64,000 bases of DNA. It comes from Closterium sp. Naga37s-1. Taxonomy: Eukaryota > Streptophyta > Zygnematophyceae > Desmidiales > Closteriaceae. This document shows, one piece after another, positions 10,201 to 18,806 of the stretch; the first letter of the stretch is position 1, and each line of letters begins with the position of its first letter. Location of the stretch: the NCBI GenBank assembly GCA_947471745.1, contig CANJKZ010000960.1:248001-312000 (forward strand), read 5' to 3'. The position numbers and the translations under genes are program-made. The notes beneath the pieces were generated by a model. It ran no database searches, had not been told where the DNA came from, and worked only from the letters and a program-made list of their open reading frames with translations.

Positions 10201-12572
10201 GTGCTGAGACTGGGGGTGCTGAGACTGGGGGTGCTGAGTCTGGAGGTGCTCTAGGTGTCCCGTCGTGGCGGGAGCCCCTCTCTCCACAGCGGCTTCGTGA
10301 GTGGTACTCTCGGCGCTATCGAGGTGCTGCTGGTGCTGGAGCTGCTGGAGGTGCTGGAGGTGCGACTGGAGCTACTGGAGGTGCTGGCGCTGCTGGAGGT
10401 GGTGCTGGTGCTGGAGCTGCTGGAGGTGCTGCTGGTGCTGGAGCTGCTGGAGGTGCTGTTGGTGCTGTAGGTGCTGGAGGTGCTCCTGGAGCTACTGGAG
10501 GTGCTGGCGCTCCTGGAGGTGGTGCTGGTGCTGGAGCTACTGGAGGTGCTGCTGGTGCTGGAGCTGCTGGAGGTGCTGGTGCTGCTGGAGGTGGTGCTGC
10601 TGCTGGAGCTGCTGGAGGTGCTGCTGGTGCTGGTGCTGGAGCTGCTGGAGGTGCTGCTGGGATTGGAGACCCTGGGGCTGAGGGTACCGGTTCTGTCTCT
10701 GCTGTTTCTCGAGGCGCTGCGCGGCCGCGGCCGTACTACGTTCCCCTCCTTCAGCAGGTTCTTGGCTCCCCGCCTTCTCCTGGTCCTCCTCCTCCTTTCC
10801 TGAGTCCACCGCCTGTCCAGTCTCAGTCGCAGTTGCAGCCGGCCCCTCCCCTGCCTGGTCCTTCTCCTTACTCTGGTCCGACTAGAGGTCTTACGGAGCG
10901 TCGTGAGCCTGAGTCGCGTCCTGTGTCGCCTGCGTCTCGTTCTGCGTTGCCTGTCCGCACTGTTCGCGCTGGTCGTGTTTCGCGTCCACGTCTTCCTCCT
11001 GTCCCCGGCAGTCACTCTATGACACTGCGTCCTTCTACTGCTTCACAGCGTGTCCCTCTGCCCTCTCGTCCTGCGTCCTCTCTTCCTGACGGTCCGGACC
11101 CGGAGTCTGACTCCCTTCGTGCTGCTAGTCCTACTGTCACGCGCTTTCTGGCCACTGCTGTCACTGACCCTCTGTTTGAGTCTTGTTGCTGAGCTTGTTG
11201 ACTTTGCTGCAGCCTGTCCCCTAGATTACGCCACTAGTCTTGTTGCTGCGTCTGCGTCTGTCTGTCCTCCGTCCGTCGGGGGTGAGTGTGCTCTTGGCAC
11301 GGACGTTCTTGAGGACAGACAGGAGGACCTTGAGTGCTTTGCCGCTGCTTCACCTCATCTCGTGTCCATGCTGCTTGCCCCTGAGGGAGACCCGGATGCA
11401 CTAGACATCGCTCTTACGCAGAGGCGATAGAGGGTCCCTACTCTTCTCAGTGGCAGGCAGCCATGGACGCAGAGATGGCTTCCTGGAAGTCCACAGGCAC
11501 CTACGTAGACGAGGTTCCCCCACCTGGGGCGAACATTGTCAGTGGCATGTGGATCTTCAGGGTGAAGCGGCCGCCGGGTTCTCCGCCTGCCTTCAAGGCG
11601 CGTTACGTTGCACGTGGCTTCAGTCAGCGACAGGGAGTTGACTTCTTTCAGACCTTCTCCCCTACCCCGAAGATGACCACTCTTCGGGTACTGCTGCACG
11701 TTGCTGCTCAGCGTGACTACGAGCTCCACTCGCTTGACTTCAGCACAGCCTTCCTACAGGGCAGCCTGCACGAGGAGATCTGGCTGCGCCGCCCACCTGG
11801 CTTCACTGGGTCGTTTCCTGCTGGTACCCAGTGGAGCCTCCGGCGGCCAGTCTACGGTCTCCGCCAGGCGCCCCGTGAGTGGCACGACACGCTCAGGACG
11901 ACTCTTGCTGCTCTTGGTTTTGCTCCTTCCACTGCTGACCCTTCTCTGTTTCTACGCACTGACGCTACTCTGCCGCCGTTCTACGTTCTTGTGTACGTAG
12001 ACGACCTTGTCTTTGCTACTGCTGACACGGAGGCACTCGCCCACGTGAAGTCCGAGCTGCAGAAGAGACACACGTGCACAGACCTGGGTGAGCTGACAAG
12101 CTATCTTGGCTTGCGGATCACCCGGGACAGAGCACAGCGCACCATTACCTTGACTCAGTCACACATGGTGCAGCAGGTCCTTCAGAGCTTCGGCTTCACC
12201 TACTCCTCGCCACAGTCCACTCCTCTGCCTACCGGTCACTCGCTCTCAGCTCCACCTTCGGACGAGTCCGTAGAGCCGAGTGGCCCGTATCCAGAGCTTG
12301 TGGGCTGCCTCATGTACCTGATGACTTGCACACGACCTGACCTCGCATACCCTCTCAGCCTTCTGGCTCGCTACGTGGCTCCCGGCAGGCACCGAAAGGT
12401 GCACTGGGATGCTGCGAAGAGGGTGTTGCGATACTTGTGCAGTACATCGGGCATGGGGCTCGTGCTTGGAGGACGGGCTCGAGTTGTCCTCACTGGTCAC
12501 GCTGACGCCTCCTGGGTTGACGACTTGGCTACGCATCGGTCGTCACAGGGTTACATCTTCAGCCTTGGCTCC
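7213..12572 (+). pseudogene. B3 gag-pol, frameshifted and truncated
   Basis: The domain order equals the intact B gene. Gag starts at 7213 and is followed by a poly-Gly tract, an unusual Cys/His knuckle (8308-8379) and PR with an intact D-S-G (LDSGASRSFF, about 8698). Compared with 31793-37648, a deletion of about 20 bp after the PR active site near 8774 and an 8-bp loss near 8986 break the frame. IN (HMDVWGP, LHSDRGGEF, PQQNGIAERR, all three catalytic residues present) and the Gly/Ala spacer lie in an open frame 9060-11192. Further small deletions near 11183 and 11410 separate this from RT (11463 onward, YVDD near 11996). The frame then runs into RNase H and the minisatellite. It was once a normal gag-pol and cannot now make a polyprotein. 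Confidence 0.92.
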
Positions 12573-12898
12573 GCGCGCCCTGCTGCCCTGCAGCCCTGTG
12601 CGCCCTGCAGCCCTGCGCGCCCTGCTGCCCTGCAGCCCTGTGCGCCCTACTGCCCTGTGCGCCCCGCGCGCCCTGCAGCCCTGCGCGCCACGCGCGCCCT
12701 GCTGCCCTGCTGCCCTGTGCGCCCCGCGCGCCCTGCAGCCCTGCTGCGCCCCGCGCGCCCTGCTGCCCTGCTGCCCTGTGTGCCCCGCGCGCCCTGCAGC
12801 CCTGTGCGCCCCGCGCGCCCTGCTGCCCTGCTGCCCTGTGTGCCCTGCTGGCCTCCAGCCCTGTGCGCCCTGCTGCCCTCTGCACTCGCCATGCACAG

Positions 12899-12928
<30 letters not shown>
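12573..12928. repeat. GC minisatellite and poly-C tract
   Basis: The array is the same as at 1033-1269 but longer, ending in a run of about 29 C at roughly 12900-12928. It directly abuts the broken RNase H of B3 and feeds open-frame sequence (Ala/Pro/Cys) into that reading frame. Confidence 0.85.
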
Positions 12929-12932
<4 letters not shown>

Positions 12933-13326
12933 TTCTCCTCCCTCTCCCTGCTGCACGTGCAGCAGTTTGGGTGGGTAAGGGGGGGAGGGGAGGGGAGGTT
13001 GTGAGGGGGAGGTTGCACCTACAGAGCCAACCTGCCTCCTCTCTCTCACAGCAGCACCTGCTGCTGTGGGAGGGAGTGTGAAGTGGTGGGGAGGCTCAGG
13101 GGATGTGGGTGGTGGATGACACAGCTGCAGCAACTGCTGCCACGCCTCCTCCTCTCTCTCCTCACTGCTGCTGCTACTGCTGTGCGGGGGGAGGTTGAGG
13201 GGGTGCCGTGAGTCCAGCTGCAGCATCAGCCGCCTCCTCCTTATTTGCCCTCTCCTTCCGCTGCGCAGGGTGTACCCTTCAGGGGGTGTTCTGCACATGG
13301 CTATTCCTGCATGCAGTTAGGGGTTG
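12929..13326 (+). other. Element E 3' internal region and polypurine tract
   Basis: GC-rich, with CTCCTCTCTCTC and GTGCAGCAG motifs like 4590-5270, so it is assigned to element E and not to the B insertion. It ends in TTAGGGGTTG just before the LTR, a plausible plus-strand primer. No coding potential was recognised. Confidence 0.65.
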
Positions 13327-13567
13327 TGTCGGAATGTATTTTATATATATTGCTGTATAACTGCATATAGTTATAGCTGTAGTAAAGTTACTGTTATAGT
13401 TCCTATAGGTGGTGCACCCTTTGCCATCTCTCGCTCCTATATCTTGTACTTTCTTCTCTTAGTGAACCACCTTTCCTATCTCACTTTTTACTCTCGATAA
13501 TTGCCTAGCCTAAACACTAGCATGGCTCCTAAGCTTTCCCCTCCCTACTAAGCTACGTATTCTAACA
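13327..13567 (+). repeat. Element E 3' LTR
   Basis: 241 bp, TGTCGGAA...TTCTAACA. It is followed by the second copy of the TSD GGAAG (13568-13572). Confidence 0.93.
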
Positions 13568-13572
13568 GGAAG

Positions 13573-15512
13573 ACCAGAGACAAGGAGGCGAGAGTGCATG
13601 CCACGTAGGCGTGGCAGGGAGGGGTGACCAAGGCGGTGGTGCCAGAGGAGAGTCTGGTGCGATAGAAGGCGACACGAGCAAGGGGGTGCTACCGGACCTT
13701 ACGCGGACACCTGGGCAGACGCAGCTACCTGAGGAGGCTCGGTAGCCAGTGTGGACAGACTCGACCCTGGCCGACGCGTGAACGTGGCCAGGTGACGACC
13801 GGTCCGTGTACACGTGCAGATCGACACACGCTGGCCCCCAGGAGTGGTGGTATTGACAATTGAATCCTAGAGGGCAGCTGTACTCACCAGGTTCGTAGAG
13901 AACGAGGGGAGGTAAAGACCTGACAGTGAGCCGGACGGAACCGCCGGACACGGAAGGACAGTGGAGGAACGGGCAACGACCGGGCCCCCGGAGGGGTCAG
14001 CCAGTCTGGCAGGGACAGGTGCAGGGAGAGGAGTGAGGGTGGTGCTGTCATGAAAGAAACAGCGTGAGGCACCTGAGTCCAGTGTGAAGGTGTGCAAGGC
14101 CTCAGCAGGCGTAGTACCAGGGAGAGAAGACTCACCAGCACCTAGAGCAGCAGCCTCTATACCTATGTCAGGTGGCACACACCGGTAACAGTCACCCTCA
14201 GCACTAGCAGACAACGCATACATAGCAGAAAGAATAGCATCATAGTCTAGGTCAAAGATCGCAACACCAGACCTAAGCAACTCTGCCCAGTGGGGGCACT
14301 CGACCTCATCACCAAACTCAGCACGCCACGCATCGTCGAGACGAGAGAAGCAGCGGTGCTGCGTGTGCGCCTTCCCGCATGTCTGACCAGCACGGTCACC
14401 CGTGCGAATGACATACGGGCAGCTCACATTACCCCCAGACGCCCCACGCTGAAACAACCACTCACAAAGCTACTGGGGCGACGAGGACTCGCTCCGATGC
14501 TGCTGCCGCTGCCTCTGGCCTCCTCTAGTACCTCCACGCTGCGCTCCAGTCCTACCGCCACCACTGCCACCGCCGCCACTACTGCCACTCCCACCGCTGC
14601 CTCCACCGCCGCCACCAACGCCCCCACTCCCTCCACCACTCCCACCGTTGCCACCACCTCCACTGCCTCCACTACCTCCCCCCTACTTCCCCCACCACCA
14701 CCCCCGCTTCCCCCTCCACCACCCCTGACACCCTTGCCCTTGCTGCTGCAGCGCTTCACACTAGCAGAAGCAGCCCCGACATCCTCAGCACTAAGGATGT
14801 CTACAGCAGCAGCAGAGGCGTAGGAGGGGGCAAGGGGGGAGGGGGAGCTTCCCTCAAAGAAGGGCATGCGTGGAGTGCCACGAGCGGCACCTACAGCTAC
14901 TGCACTAGTCTCAGCTGCAAGGAGGTGCTGCTCGAGTAGGTCAACAGTGAGGGAGGTGGGGTCAAGGGAGAGAAAGTGGTCCCTGACACAGCGAAGAGAG
15001 TCAGGAAGGCGGGTGACTATGAAGTAGAGGGTGATGAACATCGGGGGCTGGTTCCTGTCAAGGAACTCAGCAGGGTCGGCAGCGCGGTAGCGAGCGTCGC
15101 TAGTGCAAAGGTGGGAAACCAGGTCCTCGACTGTGGCAAAGGCGGACAGCTCGGGGAACAGGTAGGGCAGTAGCAGGCGACCTAGAGCAGCAGTGGCAGG
15201 CGAGGAGTAGCGAGAGACGACAGCGTCGTACAGTGCCTGTGCTGTCCTGTGCTGTCCGAAGTGAGCGTATTCGGCTAACGGGAGGTGGTTGCGAATGGCT
15301 AAGCGGGCAGCAGCGTCGCGAGTAAGCCACTGTGAGCGAGTCGCACTGTCAGCTGTGGCGGGAGGGGCGGGAGCAGTGCCAGACGCGAGGTCAAACAAAG
15401 AAACACTATCCCGAGAGTCACTCAGTAGGTACAGCTGTAGGTCGTCAAGCCACGTGTCAAACTGGATCGGGCGACCCTCATGATCGAACGCAAGAACGCG
15501 GAGAGAAGCCAT
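13573..15512 (-). pseudogene. A1 gag, PR and start of pre-integrase; frameshifted
   Basis: The gag start ATG is at 15512-15510, in the same context as other A and B gags (MASLRVLAFDHEGRPIQF). The gag N-terminal domain is intact to about residue 270. The frame then shifts inside the poly-Gly-coding tract (near 14690), and the correct frame resumes by 14457. This second frame holds the C-X13-C-X3-H-X4-C knuckle (14421-14350) and a PR with a normal D-S-G (LDSGASRCFF). A stop follows at about 13867. Downstream, weak pre-integrase homology reaches the element E insertion, where the protein would continue at 3645. It is not functional as it stands. Confidence 0.88.
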
Positions 15513-16240
15513 AGCGGCGCAGCACGTAGGGCGGGCAGAGGCCTAGCAGCGCAGGGAACAGGGCAGACAGCAGGCTGCAGGAGGGGCGGCTCGAGGGCCT
15601 AGGGGCGACGGGCCTGGGGGCCAGGAGCAACACGCTGCGGGGCCAAGGGGCGACGGGCCGGAGGCCTAGGGGCTACGGGCCGTGGGGCCGAGAGCGAGGG
15701 GGGGGGGGCATGGGGCCAGGGGCGACAGGCCTAGGTGACGGGCCAGGGCGCGCGGGCGAGTGGCTACGGGCCGGGGCGCGCTGGCTAGGGGCGACAGGCC
15801 GCGGGGCCTAGGAGAAACGGGCCGGGGGGGGGGGGAGCCTAGGGGCAATGGGCCACGGGGCCTAGGGGCGACGGGCCGGAGGCCTAGGGGCGACGGGCCG
15901 GAGGCCTAGGGGCGACGGGGCGTGGGGCCTAGGGGCAACGGGCCCGGGGGCCTAAGGGAAACGGGCCCGGGGGCCTAAGGGCGACTGGCCGCGGGGCCGA
16001 GAGAGAGGGGCCGGGGTGCGCAGGCGAGGGGCGACATGCCGGGGCGTGCGATGGCTAGGAGCGACAGGCCGGGCGCGTAGGCTAGGGGCGACGGGCCGGG
16101 CTAGAGGCGACAGGTCGGGCCTACGGGCCGAGCTAGGGGCAACGGGTCTAGGGGTGACGGGCCAAGGGGCAACACGAGGGTCGCTAAGGGCAGTGCAGTG
16201 GTGGGCCCAAGGAAAAAAAAAAACCGGTCCTAGCGGAGGA
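15513..16240 (-). repeat. A1 leader tandem repeats
   Basis: GC-rich units of the type CTAGGGGCGACGGGCC (plus-strand view), about 20-26 bp and irregular, lie between gag and PBS. The GGGCCCACCAC box is at 16208-16198 on the minus strand. No coding signal. Confidence 0.8.
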
Positions 16241-16255
16241 CCTGCTCTGAAACCA
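16241..16255 (-). promoter_or_regulatory. A1 primer-binding site
   Basis: The minus strand reads TGGTTTCAGAGCAGG directly after the LTR, one mismatch from the TGGTATCAGAGC core. Confidence 0.8.
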
Positions 16256-16387
16256 TGTCAAGAAAATGAATAAGAATGAATGAACTATGAAACAGTTGGG
16301 TACAAGTACTAACCCTTATTGGGTTGTACCCCTTGTGGGCTACCCCACTATAGCCTACAAAAATGTAAGCACTAGAACATTCTGACA
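16256..16387 (-). repeat. Family A 5' LTR (A1)
   Basis: 132 bp, minus-strand TGTCAGAA...CTTGACA. It contains the GGGTACAA...TTGTACCC inverted repeat typical of families A and B here. Confidence 0.92.
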
Positions 16388-17344
16388 CTAATTCCTCCCG
16401 CTTGACTCCTGGTGGCGTGAACAATCTTTCCACGTGCCTTGGTCGCTCGATTCGTGAGCACTCTCTCAAGCCGAAGTGTTCCAGTTGGCGAGAGCTCAGC
16501 TCTCGAAATGTCGGTGCGTGAGCAGCTTTGCTTGTGCTCCGTTCATTATTTGCGTCAACTGCTCAGAACACGTTTGCGGTGCGTGTTCAAAAGCTCCGAA
16601 CTCGAAGTGCAAGCAGGACCCAATCGGCTCCGTCGATTCCTGTCGGTTTGAGAAGGAGCGAGCTCGAAGCGTGAACAGAAATTTCGAGCTGTGATTGCTC
16701 GATCGATCAGTCGAGTCAAACTGAGTCTGACGACTCCCATTGGTCGGAACTAAAAATCCAAATGATCGCTCGATAAAGAACGACTTGCCCCGGCGCTGTA
16801 GAAGTCATTTCGAACACACCTCCAAGGTAACAACCGACTAATTGATATACAGAATATTAATTCTGTATTAAGAGTTGGACGTCTAGGAGGTAATTAGCGA
16901 TTTATGACTTAGATGAAGGCACAAACTGTAACGTAGTCTGAGTGAAATATTCGTATCTATTTTACAGGCCGATCGCTTCGCAAGGCCTCATATTGGTTTT
17001 TTGCTTGTCTGAAAATTCAGACTTGGTACAGAAAGTAACAAACAAATCACCCATTTTATGCCATTTTACACTAGAAATCTCATAGTTTTCCCTATTTATT
17101 TCCAAAATAACTACCGAAAAACAACATTGGTTCTAAAGAAAATCTGAAATCTTAGCCTATTGTTTGCCTAAGTCAGCCTTTTTTTGCTGACTTCTGAGGC
17201 CCTGCCACCAAGTCTATCGCTCCACTTCCACAAACTACCTCGCAAACTCGAGAAAAAATATAGGAAAGTACGGTTGCTCTAATACTAATTGTCATGGGTT
17301 GTAAAATGAAAGAGTGCGCGAAATGCAATATTGCAATATTGTCG
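16388..17344. other. Unassigned low-copy DNA, no gene seen
   Basis: This stretch of mixed-to-AT-rich sequence is not repeated elsewhere in the window and has only short open frames (72 codons or fewer). It may be host sequence or a remnant of an unrelated element. It lies between the outer edge of the A1 LTR and the truncated leader of another A element. I recognise no RNA gene or conserved protein in it. Confidence 0.6.
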
Positions 17345-17645
17345 ACGGGGGGCCGAGCACGGGCTAGGGGCAACGGGGCCGGGCGCGGGGCTAGGGGTCG
17401 ATGGGGGGCCGAGCGCGGGCTAGGGGTCGACGGGCCGGGTGCGAGCTAGGGGTCGACAGGGCCGGGCGCGGGGCTAGGGGTCGACGGGGGCCAGGCGCGG
17501 GGCTAGGGGTCGACGGGGCCGGGCGCGGGGCTAGGGGTCGACGGGGGGCGAGCGCGAGGGCTAGGTGCGACAGGGGCCAGGCGCGGGGCTAGGGGTCGAC
17601 GGGGCCGTGGCGGGGCTAGGGGTTGACGGGGCCGGGCGCGGGGCT
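17345..17645 (-). repeat. A2 leader tandem repeats, distal part
   Basis: About ten units near 28 bp of the form GCTAGGGGTCGACGGGGCCG plus GGCGCGGG on the plus strand. They are the same type as 25689-26090. Abrupt left edge at 17345. Confidence 0.8.
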
Positions 17646-17777
17646 TGTCAGAACATTATAGCTTATACATTTGTGTAGGTTGTAGTGGGGTAGCCCATAT
17701 GGGGTACAACCCAATTAGGGTTAGTACTTGTACCCAACTTTTTGCTAGTTCATTCATTCTCGTTCGTTATTCTGACA
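17646..17777 (+). repeat. Family A 5' LTR (A3)
   Basis: 132 bp with perfect 8-bp terminal inverted repeats TGTCAGAA/TTCTGACA. Internal arms GGGTACAA (17702-17709) and TTGTACCC (17728-17735) can form a hairpin. Confidence 0.94.
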
Positions 17778-18806
17778 TGGAATTAGAGCAGGTTCCTTGG
17801 GCCCACCACCTGCTACGCAGTAGTACCCCACCTAGGCACGTCGACCCTAGCCCGCGCGCCCGGCCCCGTTCCTAGCCCGCGCCCGGCCCCGTCGGCCCCT
17901 AGCCTCGCGCCCGGCCCCGTCCCTAGCCCGCGCCCGGCCCCGTCCCTAGCCGCGCCCGGCCCCGTACCTAGCCCGCGCTCGACCCCGTACCTAGTCTGCG
18001 CCCGGCCCCGTACCTTGCCCGCGCCCGGCCCTGTACCTAGCCCGCACCCGGCCCCATACCTACTCCGCGCCCGGCCCCGTACCTAGCCCGCGCCCGATCC
18101 CGTACCTAGCCTGCGCCCGGCCCCGTACCTAATCCGCGCCCGGCCCCGTACCTAGCCCGCGCCCAGCCCCGTACCTAGCCCGCGCCCGGCCCCGTACCTA
18201 GTCCGCGCCTGGCCCCGTCCCCACCCGCGCCCGGCCCCGTACCTAATCCGCGCCCGGCCCCGTCCCTAGCCCGCGCCCGGCCCCGTACCTGCCCCGCGCC
18301 CGGCCCCGTACCTAGCCCGCGCCCGGCCCCGTCTCCAGCCCGCGCCCGGCCCTGTACCTAGCCCGCGCCCGGCCCCGTACCTAGCCCAGCGCCCGGCCCC
18401 GTACCTAGCCCGCGCCCGGCCCCGTCCCTAGCCCGCGCCTGGCCCCGTACCTAGCCCACGCCCGGCCCCGTACCTCACCCGCGCCCGGCCCCGTACCTAG
18501 CCCAGCGCACGGCCCCATACCTAGCCCGCGCCTGGCCCCATACCTAGCCCCGCGCCCGGCCGCGTCCCTAGCCCAACGCCCGGCCCCGTACCTAGCCCGC
18601 GCTCGGCCCCGTACCTAGCCCGCGCCCGGCCCTGTCCCTAGCCCGCGCCCGGCCCCCACGACGACTCCTAGCCCGCGCCCGGCCCTGTCGGCCCCTTGCC
18701 TCACTGTCCCTGCTGCTACTGCTACAGCTGCAACTGCTACTGCTAAAGCTGCTACTGCTACTGCTACTGCTACAGCTGCTACTGCCATCCTGCGTACAGC
18801 ACAGCT
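17778..18806 (+). repeat. A3 PBS and leader tandem repeats
   Basis: The PBS is TGGAATTAGAGCAGG (17778-17792) and the GGGCCCACCAC box is at 17799-17809. A 23-bp repeat (CCCGCGCCCGGCCCCGTACC plus TAG) then runs about 17840-18690, followed by a short CTG/CTA trinucleotide tract (about 18710-18785). The gag ATG is at 18807. No gene within. Confidence 0.85.

Larger units (their letters stand above)
5808..12572 (+). mobile_element. Family B copia element B3, 3'-truncated, nested in element E
   Basis: The order is 5' LTR (5808-5943), PBS, repeat leader, gag-PR-IN-RT, then part of RNase H. It stops at 12572 inside the RNase H region (after GYIFSLGS) at a GC minisatellite, so the 3' UTR and 3' LTR are lost and no TSD can be tested. 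The coding part is close to the intact B element but has at least four small deletions. Confidence 0.92.
3646..13567 (+). mobile_element. Element E: 241-bp-LTR element, apparently non-autonomous, carrying a nested B element
   Basis: Two direct LTRs of equal length (3646-3886 and 13327-13567) differ at about 8 of 241 positions by my hand alignment. They begin TGTC, end AACA, and are flanked by a 5-bp TSD GGAAG (3641-3645, 13568-13572). A PBS follows the 5' LTR, and a G-run (TTAGGGGTTG) precedes the 3' LTR. Its own internal DNA (3887-5807 and about 12573-13326) holds only GC-rich tandem and low-complexity sequence with no gag or pol. All coding homology inside belongs to the nested B element. 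It therefore looks like a large non-autonomous LTR element, although loss of an ancestral coding region cannot be excluded. Confidence 0.88.
1947..16387 (-). mobile_element. Family A copia element A1, 3'-truncated, split by element E
   Basis: The minus-strand order is 5' LTR (16387-16256), PBS, repeat-rich leader, gag, PR and start of pre-integrase (15512-13573), then an insertion of element E, then pre-integrase, IN and RT (3645-1947). The two halves abut exactly when the insertion is removed: both flanks carry GGAAG, at 3641-3645 and 13568-13572. The element stops inside RT at 1947 and lacks the YVDD region, RNase H and 3' LTR. No TSD for A1 itself can be checked. Confidence 0.9.

Noticed and set aside
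10251-11015. Ser/Thr-rich minus-strand frame (also at 34790)
   Set aside because: Antisense of the Gly/Ala spacer of pol.
11463-13004. Single 513-codon protein spanning RT and an Ala/Pro-rich tail
   Set aside because: The RT part is real, but the tail after 12572 is minisatellite read through by chance.
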